Below, one piece after another: positions 1 through 8,259 of a DNA stretch of 52,011 nucleotides (positions within the stretch are counted from its first letter, which is position 1; the number at the start of each line of letters is the position of its first letter). The notes beneath the pieces are model-generated. The model made no database searches. It was not told the DNA's origin and worked only from the letters and a program-made list of their open reading frames with translations. The DNA comes from Alphaproteobacteria bacterium (lineage in GTDB: Bacteria; Pseudomonadota; Alphaproteobacteria; Micropepsales; Micropepsaceae): NCBI GenBank assembly GCA_028871345.1, contig JAGWNK010000026.1, positions 1 to 52,011 on the forward strand. Direction: 5' to 3'. The translations under genes and the position numbers were made by a program.

Positions 1-165
1 TTCCAGGGAGGACAGCAGTTCTTCCAGGGCGGCCAGGGTGGCGGCAACCAAGGCGGCGGTAACCAGGGCGGCAGCCACGGCGGCGATCGCGGCGGCGACC
101 ACGGCAACCGCGGCGACAGCGGCAACCACAAGGACAATTCCATAATCAATCCGCAGAAACCGTGA
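1..165 (+). CDS. Gly/Asn/Gln-rich protein, C-terminal fragment
   Basis: An open frame enters from the left edge in frame 1 and stops at TGA 163-165, leaving 54 C-terminal residues. The fragment is low-complexity Gly with Gln, Asn, His, Asp and Arg (GGQGGGNQGGGNQGG, then GGDRGGDHGNRGD) and ends in the non-repetitive tail NSIINPQKP. No domain is visible and the N-terminus lies outside the window, so no function can be given. Such tails occur on secreted or RNA-binding proteins, but nothing here decides between them. A strong terminator follows 22 bases after the stop, which supports a real gene end. Confidence 0.6.
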   Translation, partial: FQGGQQFFQGGQGGGNQGGGNQGGSHGGDRGGDHGNRGDSGNHKDNSIINPQKP

Positions 166-187
166 CACGCAGTTTTCCACCGACTCG

Positions 188-217
188 GCCCGGCGCTTCG
201 CGCCGGGCTTCTTTTTC
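188..217 (+). terminator. Rho-independent terminator
   Basis: A perfect 9-bp GC stem (GCCCGGCGC / GCGCCGGGC) with a TTC loop is followed by TTCTTTTTC. It lies directly downstream of the Gly-rich gene and ends that transcript. Confidence 0.85.
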
Positions 218-356
218 GAAACATTCGGTCCGGCAGTGATGAGAGCGCGCAAGGCTATGACATGCGCGGAACGATCCGGCGCAATGCAGGCGCGCTGCTT
301 GACCTGTTCCTCCGGCGCGGCCTAGCTATCCGACGCATTCCTACATGGGGTCCGCC

Positions 357-1475
357 ATGCGCGTCGGCGTTCCGAAAGAAATCAAAAACCACGAATATCG
401 CGTCGGGATGACTCCCGCCGCCGTGCGCGAACTCACGGCCCGCGGCCACCAAGTCTTCGTGCAGACCAAGGCGGGCGATTACATCGGCCTCACAGACGAA
501 CTCTATGTCCGCGCCGGCGCCAAGATCCTGCCAGATGCCGCGGCGGTGTTCGAAACCGGCGAGATGATCGTCAAGGTGAAGGAACCGCAGCCGGGCGAGA
601 TCGCCATGCTGAAGCCGCACCATACGTTGTTCACCTATCTCCATCTGGCGCCCGATCCGGCGCAGACCAAAGGCCTGTTGGCCAGCGGCGCCACGGCGAT
701 CGCCTATGAGACGGTGACGGATGCGCGCGGCGGGTTGCCGCTCCTGGCGCCGATGAGTGAAGTGGCGGGACGCATGTCGATCCAGGCCGGCGCCCATTGC
801 CTCGAGATCGCCCAAGGCGGACGCGGCGCGCTGCTCGGCGGCGTGCCAGGCGTTCCAGCCGCCAAGGTGGTCGTGCTCGGCGGCGGCGTGGTCGGCACCA
901 ACGCGGCGCGCATGGCAATGGGCCTCGAAGCCCATGTCATCGTGCTCGACGTCTCGCTGCACCGGCTCAACGAGCTCGACACCCAGTTCGGCGCCCAGCT
1001 CCACACCCTGTTCTCCACCATCGACGCCATCGAGGAGCAGGTGAGCCAGGCCGATCTCGTGATCGGCGGCGTGCTGGTGCCCGGGGCGGCCGCTCCCAAG
1101 CTGATCACCGAAAAGATGGTCAAGCAGATGAAGAAGGGCTCGGTCATCGTCGACGTCGCCATCGACCAGGGCGGCTGCGCCGAGACCAGCCATGCCACGA
1201 CCCACGCCGATCCGACCTATCGCGTGCACGACGTGGTGCATTACTGCGTCGCCAACATGCCCGGCGCCGTGGCGCGCACCTCGACGTTTGCGCTCAACAA
1301 CGCCACGCTGCCCTTCACCCTGGCGCTGGCCGACCAGGGCGCCGACAAGGCGATGAGGGCCAATGCGCATCTGCGCGCCGGCCTCAACGTCTACAAGGGC
1401 ACGCTGACCTACGCCGCCGTAGCCGAGGCGCAGAAGCTGGCGTTCAAGACGGCGGAAGCCGTGCTGGGGATGTAA
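357..1475 (+). CDS. ald: Alanine dehydrogenase
   Basis: This enzyme catalyses NAD-dependent reversible oxidative deamination of L-alanine to pyruvate and ammonium in the cytoplasm. The 372-residue product is full length for the family. It opens with MRVGVPKEIKNHEYRVGMTP, then shows the substrate-site Lys in IVKVKEPQPGE, the catalytic His region TLFTYLHLAPD and the Rossmann NAD site VLGGGVVGTNAARMAMGL followed by the acidic residue of VLD. ATG 357 is preferred over the in-frame ATG 345 because GGGGT precedes it and the family begins at this methionine. It appears monocistronic. Its role is alanine catabolism, or NADH balance and ammonium assimilation under low oxygen. The identification is secure. 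Confidence 0.95.
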   Translation: MRVGVPKEIKNHEYRVGMTPAAVRELTARGHQVFVQTKAGDYIGLTDELYVRAGAKILPDAAAVFETGEMIVKVKEPQPGEIAMLKPHHTLFTYLHLAPDPAQTKGLLASGATAIAYETVTDARGGLPLLAPMSEVAGRMSIQAGAHCLEIAQGGRGALLGGVPGVPAAKVVVLGGGVVGTNAARMAMGLEAHVIVLDVSLHRLNELDTQFGAQLHTLFSTIDAIEEQVSQADLVIGGVLVPGAAAPKLITEKMVKQMKKGSVIVDVAIDQGGCAETSHATTHADPTYRVHDVVHYCVANMPGAVARTSTFALNNATLPFTLALADQGADKAMRANAHLRAGLNVYKGTLTYAAVAEAQKLAFKTAEAVLGM

Positions 1476-1540
1476 GCTCCTCAACCGACTTCGCCCCGAA
1501 GGAAAGCCGTCCCGCGGCGCTCGGCGTGGCGCCTCCGTCG

Positions 1541-1909
1541 CTATCGGTCGATGTTCATTTCGCTTTGCAGGCGCGTGCGCTCGCCTCCGGCCAGGTCGCC
1601 GGTGGGATCGGAAAGATCGTAGGCCACGAAGATGTTGACCACCACGCCGCCGGACGCGTCGGCGTTGCAGGCCGTGAAGCTGCCGTAGTGGTCCTTGTGC
1701 GCCTTGACCCAGGTCGATCCGCTGGCGATGTCGACCCACCCGGCGGCCTCATAGGACAACTCGGCGCGGTGCAGGCATTGGGCCTCGGTGATGTTCAGGA
1801 ATTGCTCACCTCGGCTCATGGACGGCCGGGCATCGGCGATCCCGGCGCACGAGGCCGCGGCAAGCAATGCTGCGATAACCGTGCGTGCACGGCCCGACAA
1901 GACCGACAT
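1541..1909 (-). CDS. Small secreted protein of unknown function
   Basis: A 122-residue protein. It starts at ATG 1909 behind GGGAGGGG, an in-frame ATG 36 bases further upstream being less well placed. The N-terminus (MSVLSGRARTVIAALLAAAS...ADA) is a typical Sec signal peptide with cleavage expected after ADA, giving a mature periplasmic domain of about 95 residues. That domain has two cysteines (AQC...TAC) that could form a disulfide. I do not recognise the family. It lies convergent with ald and downstream of the LprI-like gene on the same strand, 130 bases away, so it probably has its own promoter. Confidence 0.65.
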   Translation of the reverse strand: MSVLSGRARTVIAALLAAASCAGIADARPSMSRGEQFLNITEAQCLHRAELSYEAAGWVDIASGSTWVKAHKDHYGSFTACNADASGGVVVNIFVAYDLSDPTGDLAGGERTRLQSEMNIDR

Positions 1910-2039
1910 GATCCCCTCCCCAAAATGAGGTAGGAAGCTTACCACATTGTGCCGCCGCGAGCGAGGAGGCTGCCCTTGATCCTCGCCGAATCTCCATGGC
2001 GGGCGAGGTAGTTTTCCGGCTCTTGGCTGAAGGCCGGCT

Positions 2040-2441
2040 TCAGCACTTCATCGTGTCTTTTTCGCAGGCGAGATAGGCCTCGAGCTCCTTCGTGCGCGTC
2101 CTGGTGAGCTTGGTGCGGCACATCGTGAAGGTCATCGGATAGATCGTGCCGCCTTCGTAGTCGGCCGTTTCGAAGGTGCATTCGGCTTCGCGAAACGCCA
2201 GCCAGGCCCGTTCGGCGGTTCTCAGCTTGTCGAGCGTCTTGTCGTCGAGGTCGCCGGCCACCTTCACCGCCTGGCCGTAGACGTTGTTCAACTTCTTGTC
2301 CGCCGCGTCGAAATCCTTGTTGGCGCAGATGTCCATGTCGTACTGCGTGCTGGCCTTGCTGCAATCGACTTCGTCGTCCGCCGCGTCTGCCGCGACGCCC
2401 GCCAGCACCAGCGCCGCCGCCAGCGCCACAGTCCTGATCAT
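2040..2441 (-). CDS. LprI-family (DUF1311) periplasmic protein
   Basis: A 133-residue protein with a signal peptide (MIRTVALAAALVLAGVAADA). The mature part has the DUF1311/LprI pattern: an early Cys (DCSKASTQYDMDICANKDF), a helical stretch with LDKLRTAERAWLAFREAEC, and C-terminal cysteines (TFTMCR, LACEKDTMKC). Members of this family are small disulfide-rich periplasmic proteins, and LprI of Mycobacterium inhibits lysozyme. Lysozyme inhibition here is only a family-level guess. The start at 2441 is supported by GGGGGAA six bases upstream. The gene follows the SDR gene by 29 bases on the same strand and may be co-transcribed. Confidence 0.8.
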   Translation of the reverse strand: MIRTVALAAALVLAGVAADAADDEVDCSKASTQYDMDICANKDFDAADKKLNNVYGQAVKVAGDLDDKTLDKLRTAERAWLAFREAECTFETADYEGGTIYPMTFTMCRTKLTRTRTKELEAYLACEKDTMKC

Positions 2442-2470
2442 CGTGAATTCCCCCAAATCCCGCGCGCAGC

Positions 2471-3238
2471 CTACGCCACCGTCGTGCCGCCGTCGATCAC
2501 CAGCGTCTGTCCCGTCATCCAGGCCCCGGCGCGCGAGGCGAGGAACACCGCGGCGCCCGCGATGTCGTCGGGCACGCCCAGCCGCTTGAGCGGATTGGTG
2601 AGCGCCGTCTGCTTCTCGATCTCGGGGTTCTCCCACAAGGCGCGGGCGAAATCGGTCTTCACCAGCCCCGGCGCGATGCAATTGGCGCGCACGTTGTCGG
2701 GGCCGTACTCCACCGCGATGTTGCGCGCCAGCTGCAGGTCCGCCGCCTTGGAGAGGCCGTAGGTGGCGAGCAGCGGCGTGCCTTTGATGCCGGCGATCGA
2801 CGACACGATGATGATGACGCCGTCTTTCCGCGCCGCCATCTCGGGCAGCACCATCTGGCACAGCCAGTGGGCGGAGCGCAGGTTGGCGCCCAGGATCTTG
2901 TCGAAGGCGTCGTCGGGAATGCCCATCGACGGGCCGAAATAGGGATTGATGGCGGCATTGCACACCAGCACGTCGATGCGACCCAAGGCGGCGCGCGCGT
3001 CGGCGACCAGTGCCTGCAACTGCGCCTTGTCGTTGATGTTGGCGGGGATCGGAACGGCCGCGCCCTCGCCGTGCGCCGCGTTGATCTCGCTGGCCACCCG
3101 GGCGCAGGCCTCGGGTTTGCGGCTGGAGACGACGACCTTGGCACCGTGCTCCGCCAGCCGCCTGGCGATGGCTTCACCGATGCCCCGCGTCGATCCCGTC
3201 ACCAGGGCGACCTTGCCGCTCAGGTCGAACAATTGCAT
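2471..3238 (-). CDS. SDR-family oxidoreductase
   Basis: A 255-residue classical short-chain dehydrogenase/reductase. The cofactor motif is VTGSTRGIGEAIARRLAEHG. The Arg-containing stretch VVVSSRKPE after beta-2 suggests NADP(H) preference. It also has the NA motif (CNAAINPY), the catalytic Ser in IVSSIAGIKG, and YGLSK (YxxxK). The C-terminus reads MTGQTLVIDGGTTVA, usual for 3-oxoacyl-ACP reductase-like or secondary-alcohol SDRs. ATG 3238 is chosen because GGAGG lies five bases upstream and the protein then begins MQLFDLSGKVALVTG as in homologues. The substrate cannot be told from sequence. It is divergent from the OmpA-like gene with only 52 bases between the starts. Confidence 0.9.
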   Translation of the reverse strand: MQLFDLSGKVALVTGSTRGIGEAIARRLAEHGAKVVVSSRKPEACARVASEINAAHGEGAAVPIPANINDKAQLQALVADARAALGRIDVLVCNAAINPYFGPSMGIPDDAFDKILGANLRSAHWLCQMVLPEMAARKDGVIIIVSSIAGIKGTPLLATYGLSKAADLQLARNIAVEYGPDNVRANCIAPGLVKTDFARALWENPEIEKQTALTNPLKRLGVPDDIAGAAVFLASRAGAWMTGQTLVIDGGTTVA

Positions 3239-3290
3239 CCTTGCCTCCGTGCTATGGGCAGGCGAGTTTGGCACGGAACGAGGAAACGCG

Positions 3291-3890
3291 ATGCGCAGAA
3301 TTGCTCTTGCCCTGGCGTCAGCGCTGCTGGCCGGTTGCGCCGCCCACCACCGCTATGAACCGACGCCGCTGCGTCCGTCGCTGCCGCCGAGCGCCCCACC
3401 CGCTGCGCCGGCGAAACCGGCGACGCCGGTCACCTCCGCCGGCCCCCTGACGAAAGCCAATCTCGAGAAGTACATGGACGCGCAGGAGTCCGAGCTGCGC
3501 GCCCTGTTGCGCGGCAAAGGCACGGTGGCGCGCCGCGGCGAGACGCTGGCGGTGACGATCTCCACCGACCGGCTGTTCGACCGCATGGCACTGAGTTATT
3601 CGGGACGCGAATTCGTCAACGGCCTGGCGCGCGTGGTGGCGCGCTACGATCACACCATTCTCGATCTTGCCTGCTACACCGACACCACCGGCGGCGAGGC
3701 GCAGAATCTCGCGGTGTCGCAGAAGCGCGCCGAGGCCGTGGCCGAAGTGCTGTGGCAGAACGGCGTGGCCGCCTCGCGGCTGACCGCCAAGGGTTACGGC
3801 GCCACCAATCCGAAAGTCTCCAACGGCGCCGATCCGCGCAACCGCCGCATCGAGCTCAAGATCGTGCCCAAACCGGGTGCTGGTTCCTGA
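3291..3890 (+). CDS. OmpA-family peptidoglycan-binding lipoprotein
   Basis: A 199-residue protein. The signal peptide ends in a lipobox (ALASALLAGC), so the mature protein is an outer-membrane lipoprotein. A Pro/Ala-rich linker (SLPPSAPPAAPAKPATP) follows. The last 120 residues form an OmpA C-terminal domain: a hydrophobic strand with FDRMALSYSGREFVNG, then LACYTDTTGGEAQNLAVSQK, KRAEAVAEVLWQNGV, LTAKGYGATNP and NRRIELKIVP. This fold binds peptidoglycan diaminopimelate. The Asp of CYTDTTG and the Arg of NRRIEL correspond to the usual ligand residues. AGGAAAC precedes ATG 3291. It probably tethers the outer membrane to the wall. Confidence 0.88.
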   Translation: MRRIALALASALLAGCAAHHRYEPTPLRPSLPPSAPPAAPAKPATPVTSAGPLTKANLEKYMDAQESELRALLRGKGTVARRGETLAVTISTDRLFDRMALSYSGREFVNGLARVVARYDHTILDLACYTDTTGGEAQNLAVSQKRAEAVAEVLWQNGVAASRLTAKGYGATNPKVSNGADPRNRRIELKIVPKPGAGS

Positions 3891-3944
3891 CGTCGCTCCC
3901 CGCGCCAGCACCTTGTTCAGCCGTCATGGCACGAAACAATGCCG

Positions 3945-4181
3945 TCACTCGCCGACCTTGGGGGAGAACATGCGGCACCAGCCGCGCGGGCTGATGGTAC
4001 CCTGCACGACATCGCAACTGGACGGCGCGTGGAAGTGGGCGCATTTCGAACATTGATGCCCGGCTTTGGGCGTGTCCTGATACTGCACGACCTTCTGCGG
4101 CAGCTTATCGGCCTTTGCTTCGCTGGCCAGCGAAGCTGCGATCAAGCCGCTCAGCAGCGTGCGTCGTGAAAATCCCGTCAT
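3945..4181 (-). CDS. High-potential iron-sulfur protein (HiPIP)
   Basis: A 78-residue precursor of a periplasmic [4Fe-4S] electron carrier. A twin-arginine signal (SRRTLLSGLIAASLASEAKA) is expected, because HiPIPs fold with their cluster before export. The mature part has the HiPIP ligand pattern: Cys44, Cys47 (HQCSKCAHF), Cys56 and Cys69 within the hallmark RGWC, plus the preceding VQYQDTPKAG. Start ATG 4181 has GGAGG five bases upstream. HiPIPs carry electrons from bc1 complexes to reaction centres or oxidases. No photosynthesis gene is in this window, so a respiratory or redox-stress role is inferred. It converges on the OmpA-like gene with 54 bases between them. Confidence 0.88.
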   Translation of the reverse strand: MTGFSRRTLLSGLIAASLASEAKADKLPQKVVQYQDTPKAGHQCSKCAHFHAPSSCDVVQGTISPRGWCRMFSPKVGE

Positions 4182-4378
4182 GGCAACCTCCGGACAGCCT
4201 TATGGCTAACGATCGAATTCTGCCGGGGTTCCGCTTCATCGCTCGTCTGCCGGGGCGGGGCGGCACGGGCGCATTTCCTTGACCCGCGGACTATAAACCG
4301 CATTCACCAGACCGCTTTGCCTCGCTGGTAAACCACGATCCGTTCCCCTATACCCGGGGCTTCGAATTGGAGGTTCCG

Positions 4379-5749
4379 GTGACCCAATGGTCCCCGCATA
4401 GCTGGCGGATGAAGCCGATCTGCCAGGTTCCGGACTACCCGGATCACGCGGCGCTGGAGGCGGTGGAGGACCGTCTGCGCACCCATCCCCCGCTGGTGTT
4501 CGCGGGCGAGGCGCGCAACCTGATGGCCGGGCTCGCCCAGGTAGCCCAAGGCAAGGCTTTCCTGCTGCAGGGCGGCGATTGCGCGGAAAGCTTTGCCGAA
4601 TTCCACCCCGACAACATCCGCGACACCTTCCGCGTGCTCCTGCAGATGGCGGTCGTGCTGACCTTTGCGGCTGGCGTGCCGGTGGTGAAGGTGGGCCGCA
4701 TCGCCGGCCAGTTCGCCAAGCCGCGTTCCGACGACAACGAGACGCGCGAAGGCGTCACGCTGCCCTCCTATCGCGGCGACAACATCAACGGCATCGAATT
4801 CACGCCCGAAGCGCGCATCCCCGATCCGCAGCGCCTGCTGCAGGGCTACGCCCAGTCGGCGGCGACGCTCAACCTGTTGCGAGCCTTCGCCTCGGGCGGT
4901 TACGCCGACCTGCACAACGTGCACCAGTGGATGCTCGGATTCATCGCCGGCTCGCCGGCGAGCGACAAATACCGCGGCCTGGCGCAGCGCATATCCGAGG
5001 CGCTCGACTTCATGGCGGCCTGCGGCGTGACGCCGGATTCCGTGCCCCAGCTGCGCTCGACCGCCTTCTACACCAGCCACGAAGCGCTGTTCCTGGGCTA
5101 CGAGCAGGCGCTGACGCGCATCGATTCCACGTCGGGCGACTGGTACGACACCTCCGCCCACATGCTGTGGATCGGCGACCGCACGCGCCAGCCTGACGGC
5201 GCCCATGTCGAGTTCTGCCGGGGCATCAAGAATCCCATCGGGCTGAAATGCGGCCCGTCGATGACCGACGACGAACTCAGCCGGTTGTGCGCCGTCCTCA
5301 ATCCCGACAACACGCCGGGACGGCTGACGCTGATCTGCCGCTTCGGCGCCGACAAGGTGGCCGAAAGGCTGCCGCGCCTCATCCGCGCCGTAGAGCGCGC
5401 CGGCGCCGCGGTGGTGTGGTCCTGCGATCCCATGCACGGCAACACGGTGAAGTCCGGCACCGGCTACAAGACGCGGCCCTTCGACCGCATCCTGAAGGAG
5501 ATGAAGACCTTCTTCGAGGTGCATCGCGGCGAGGGCACACATCCCGGCGGCGTGCACTTCGAGATGACCGGCCAGAACGTCACCGAATGCCTGGGCGGGG
5601 CGCAGGCCATCGTCGAAGAGGACCTCGAGAAGCGCTACCACACGCATTGCGATCCGCGGCTGAATGCCAGCCAGGCGCTGGAGCTCGCCTTCCTGATGGC
5701 CGAGAGCCTGCGTGCCGAGCGCATGAAGGATGCAGGCTTCGCGGCGTGA
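4379..5749 (+). CDS. 3-deoxy-7-phosphoheptulonate synthase, class II
   Basis: The first enzyme of the shikimate pathway condenses phosphoenolpyruvate and erythrose 4-phosphate to DAHP. The 456-residue plant/mycobacterial (type II) form is recognised by [46 protein letters not shown], the ERTHVEF-like [32 protein letters not shown] and [15 protein letters not shown]. The metal ligands Cys, His, Glu and Asp lie in these blocks. The start is placed at GTG 4379 because GGAGG (4369-4373) sits five bases upstream. The in-frame TTG 4367 would overlap that site. It is followed by an unrelated membrane protein gene 71 bases on. Confidence 0.95.
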   Translation: MTQWSPHSWRMKPICQVPDYPDHAALEAVEDRLRTHPPLVFAGEARNLMAGLAQVAQGKAFLLQGGDCAESFAEFHPDNIRDTFRVLLQMAVVLTFAAGVPVVKVGRIAGQFAKPRSDDNETREGVTLPSYRGDNINGIEFTPEARIPDPQRLLQGYAQSAATLNLLRAFASGGYADLHNVHQWMLGFIAGSPASDKYRGLAQRISEALDFMAACGVTPDSVPQLRSTAFYTSHEALFLGYEQALTRIDSTSGDWYDTSAHMLWIGDRTRQPDGAHVEFCRGIKNPIGLKCGPSMTDDELSRLCAVLNPDNTPGRLTLICRFGADKVAERLPRLIRAVERAGAAVVWSCDPMHGNTVKSGTGYKTRPFDRILKEMKTFFEVHRGEGTHPGGVHFEMTGQNVTECLGGAQAIVEEDLEKRYHTHCDPRLNASQALELAFLMAESLRAERMKDAGFAA

Positions 5750-5820
5750 GGCGGGTGCGCTCGTTTTCCTGCCCCGCCATCGGGGTAGAAGAAAGCCCGG
5801 GCGCGGGGGCGGGTTGATCC

Positions 5821-6561
5821 ATGGGCGTGGCGCGACTTCTGGCAAAAGGCTGGGTGCTCGTCTGCCTTTATGCGGGGGCACATGCCCTGCGCTTCGCGCT
5901 GGCTTCCGGCGCAGCCCCGATCGACGTCGTCATTCCCATCGTCGTCTGCGTGCTGCTGTTCGGCGCCATGGGCCTGTTGTTCATCGGTGGCTACGGCGCT
6001 TCGGCGGCGCTGCCCAACATGCGCCTCCTGAAGCCCATCCATTTCATCCCCGGCTTCGACGAGATGGTGTTCATCGTCTTCGTCTGCGTGAGCTTCGCCG
6101 ACCAGGCGTTCGTCGCGCCGTCCTACATCCAAGGCGACATCGCTGCCGGGCTCCAGTCCGCGATCTATTACGCGGTCTTCGGGCAGCGGGCCCTGGTCGA
6201 TGCGCTGGGCAGCTGCGCCTTGGACGGCGGACGCGTCTTCGCCGCCGCCTTCACCTGGCTGTTGGCGCTGATCTATGTGTGCTCCGCCTTGTCGCGGCTC
6301 AGGCTTGCCGCCGGCATCATCCGGCTGGAGCGCACCACGCGGCCCGAGGCGCTGGGACCCACGGCGCTCGCCGCCATCCTCGGAATCGTCGCGGTCGCCG
6401 GCATCCAGTTCTTCTTCGTGGGCACCGCGTATCGCTGGCTGCCCTGCAGCGCCTATGCCGACATCACTGGGGCGCTGCTGATCGGCCTGGCCCCCCTGAT
6501 GCTGGCCTATCTCATCGTCGCCGCGCTGGCGGCGCTGCTCGCCAGCGGGCACGAGAAATAG
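5821..6561 (+). CDS. Multi-pass inner-membrane protein of unknown function
   Basis: A 246-residue hydrophobic protein with about six predicted membrane spans, roughly at residues 8-28, 36-60, 80-100, 140-158, 180-200 and 220-243. They are separated by short polar loops such as ALPNMRLLKPIHFIPGFDE and RLERTTRPEALGP. No signature of a known transporter or enzyme family was recognised. Charge distribution gives no firm topology. It starts at ATG 5821 without a strong ribosome-binding site and follows the DAHP synthase gene by 71 bases, so it could be read from the same promoter, though no functional link is evident. Confidence 0.7.
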   Translation: MGVARLLAKGWVLVCLYAGAHALRFALASGAAPIDVVIPIVVCVLLFGAMGLLFIGGYGASAALPNMRLLKPIHFIPGFDEMVFIVFVCVSFADQAFVAPSYIQGDIAAGLQSAIYYAVFGQRALVDALGSCALDGGRVFAAAFTWLLALIYVCSALSRLRLAAGIIRLERTTRPEALGPTALAAILGIVAVAGIQFFFVGTAYRWLPCSAYADITGALLIGLAPLMLAYLIVAALAALLASGHEK

Positions 6562-6725
6562 GCCCATCACTGTTCCCTGTCCCCAAGACTTCGCGCGATG
6601 GCGCCATTCGTCCTTCTGGTCTGCGGGTCGGTGTTGACCTGTCCGCCGGTCACGGATTTTCTTCAGGGAAAATGGCACCAGCGAAATCGGCCTCTGGGGC
6701 CAGGTGAAGTGGTGAACATGGCGCC

Positions 6726-7481
6726 ATGAAAAGATTTTTCACGCTTCTGCTGTCGGTCGCGGCGCTGGCGCTCTCCCCGCGCGCTTTCGCCGGGCCTCCG
6801 TTCCTGGCCGACGATCCCGAACCCGTCGAGTATCAGCATTGGGAAGTGTACATCTTCTCGGCGGCGACCCGGGTCGATGGCGACACCGGCGGCGTCCTGC
6901 CCGGCGTCGAAGTCAATTACGGAGTGGTGCCGGACGTCCAGCTGCACATCGTCGCTCCCCTGGCCTTCGACAAGCCGAGCGGCAGCGGAATGCGGAACGG
7001 TCTCGGCGATACCGAACTCGGCGTGAAGTACCGCTTTCTCCAGGAGGACGAACGCGGCTGGCGACCGATGGTCGGCGTCTTTCCGCTGGTCGAGGTGCCC
7101 AGCGGGGACGCGGGCAGGGGCCTAGGCGCAGGCCGCCCGCGCATCTACCTGCCGGTGTGGCTGCAGAAGAGCTTCGGCAAGTGGCTGACCTATGGCGGCG
7201 GCGGCTATTGGATCAATCCGGGACCGGGCAATCGCAACCATTGGTTCGCCGGCTGGCTCCTTCAGCGCCAGATCACCGCTTCATTCGCACTGGGGGGAGA
7301 ACTGTTCCACCAGACGCCGGATACGATCGGGGGCAAGGAGAGCACCGGATACAACGTCGGGGGCGTCTACGATTTCAGCGAGAATCACCATCTGCTCTTC
7401 TCGGTCGGCAGCGGCCTGCAGAACGCCGGGACGACGAACAGCTTTTCCTACTACCTTGCCTTCCAATGGACCTTGCCCTAA
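6726..7481 (+). CDS. Outer-membrane beta-barrel, MetA-pathway/transporter-like family
   Basis: A 251-residue protein with a signal peptide (MKRFFTLLLSVAALALSPRAFA) and a mature part opening GPPFLADDPEPVEYQHWEVY. This opening is typical of proteins annotated as transporter or phenol_MetA_deg. The rest alternates short amphipathic strands with turns, for example VEVNYGVVPDVQLHIVAPL, GLGDTELGVKYRFLQ and FALGGELFHQTPD. It ends in an aromatic-rich strand (SYYLAFQWTLP), as outer-membrane barrels do. Members are thought to be channel or porin-like, but the cargo is unknown. The upstream 164 bases hold no other gene. A PadR regulator starts 34 bases downstream and may control it. Confidence 0.8.
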   Translation: MKRFFTLLLSVAALALSPRAFAGPPFLADDPEPVEYQHWEVYIFSAATRVDGDTGGVLPGVEVNYGVVPDVQLHIVAPLAFDKPSGSGMRNGLGDTELGVKYRFLQEDERGWRPMVGVFPLVEVPSGDAGRGLGAGRPRIYLPVWLQKSFGKWLTYGGGGYWINPGPGNRNHWFAGWLLQRQITASFALGGELFHQTPDTIGGKESTGYNVGGVYDFSENHHLLFSVGSGLQNAGTTNSFSYYLAFQWTLP

Positions 7482-7515
7482 TGCACCGCTCGCCGCCTGA
7501 ACAGCGTTGTTGCGA

Positions 7516-7821
7516 ATGGATCACAAGGAACTCTATTCCGGCCTGATTCGGCTGCACATCCTCCACCACGCCGCCGACAAGCCGATCTTCGGCATCGGCA
7601 TCACCGAGGAACTCGCCCGGCACGGCTACAAGATGAGCGCCGGCACGCTCTACCCGCTGCTGCACGGCCTGGAGGCCAAGGGATTGCTGCGATCCCACGA
7701 CAAGCGCAACGGCCGCAGCGTGCGACGGCTCTATCGGGCGACGCCTGCGGGCAAGCGGGCGCTCGCGGGGGCGAAGGAAAAGGTGCGCGAACTCTTCGGG
7801 GAACTTTTCGAAGAGGATTAG
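7516..7821 (+). CDS. PadR-family transcriptional regulator (short type)
   Basis: A 101-residue cytoplasmic regulator consisting essentially of the PadR winged helix: LYSGLIRLHILHHAA, a recognition region GYKMSAGTLYPLLHGLE, and the wing KGLLRSHDKRNGRSVRRLYR followed by ATPAGKRALAGAKEKV. It lacks the long C-terminal dimerisation domain of PadR subfamily 1, so it is the PadR-s2 type. ATG 7516 is preferred over the TTG codons at 7507 and 7510 because the family begins with MDxxEL-like sequence. It lies 34 bases after the barrel gene on the same strand, so it is probably a local regulator. The effector is unknown. Confidence 0.88.
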   Translation: MDHKELYSGLIRLHILHHAADKPIFGIGITEELARHGYKMSAGTLYPLLHGLEAKGLLRSHDKRNGRSVRRLYRATPAGKRALAGAKEKVRELFGELFEED

Positions 7822-7934
7822 ACGCGGACGCATCTGGGGGCGCCGCTCAACCTGTGCGAGGTTGGCGCTTCGTCCGTCAACGGATGATCCGCGCGCTTGC
7901 CGCGAGGGAACGATGTCGGGGCTGCGGCCATGCG

Positions 7935-8090
7935 TCAGCCCGCAGACATGCGATCTTCGATTCTGGCTGCCACGCGTTCGCAGACGGCGGCCAGTTCCTC
8001 CAGTTCCTTCTTGACCTCTTCGTCGGCGACGCGGTCGGCCAGCTTCCGGTACTTCTTCGCTTCGTCGCGATAATATTCGACGTCGAGCAT
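7935..8090 (-). CDS. Small helical protein (51 aa)
   Basis: A 51-residue acidic/basic helical protein: MLDVEYYRDEAKKYRKLADR, then DEEVKKELEELAAVCERVAARIEDRMSAG. Small proteins with a YYRxEAxxxRxLA start and a second helix are frequent in alphaproteobacteria and carry no assigned function. The pattern suggests a two-helix hairpin or coiled coil. The start at 8090 is supported by GGGGGTG upstream. A longer in-frame start at 8144 would add a basic, non-homologous stretch and is less likely. It is divergent from the redox operon beginning at 8260. Confidence 0.65.
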   Translation of the reverse strand: MLDVEYYRDEAKKYRKLADRVADEEVKKELEELAAVCERVAARIEDRMSAG

Positions 8091-8259
8091 TTGACACCCC
8101 CGTGATGCCAATTTCCTCGTACGCAAGTCAGACAACTCGCACATTCTACATCCATGCGCAGCGGCGCGGGGCGCGACTATTTGCCTTCAAAAAATGCGGC
8201 TTTCCGGGCGCCTCTATTCGGTGAAGCCTGATATGTTCGCAAGAAATCAAGGGGGATCG

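Noticed and set aside
255..1739. Long open frame (about 494 codons) on the minus strand across ald
   Set aside because: It is antisense to a clear ald gene and has the Arg/Gly/His-rich, domain-free composition of GC-rich shadow frames.
4279..4297. TTGACC and TATAAA as a sigma-70 promoter for DAHP synthase
   Set aside because: The two hexamer-like words are only seven bases apart, too close for a -35/-10 pair.
6718..6729. Three-codon leader ORF (ATG GCG CCA TGA) overlapping the barrel gene start by ATGA
   Set aside because: Too short to judge and without a convincing ribosome-binding site; probably chance.
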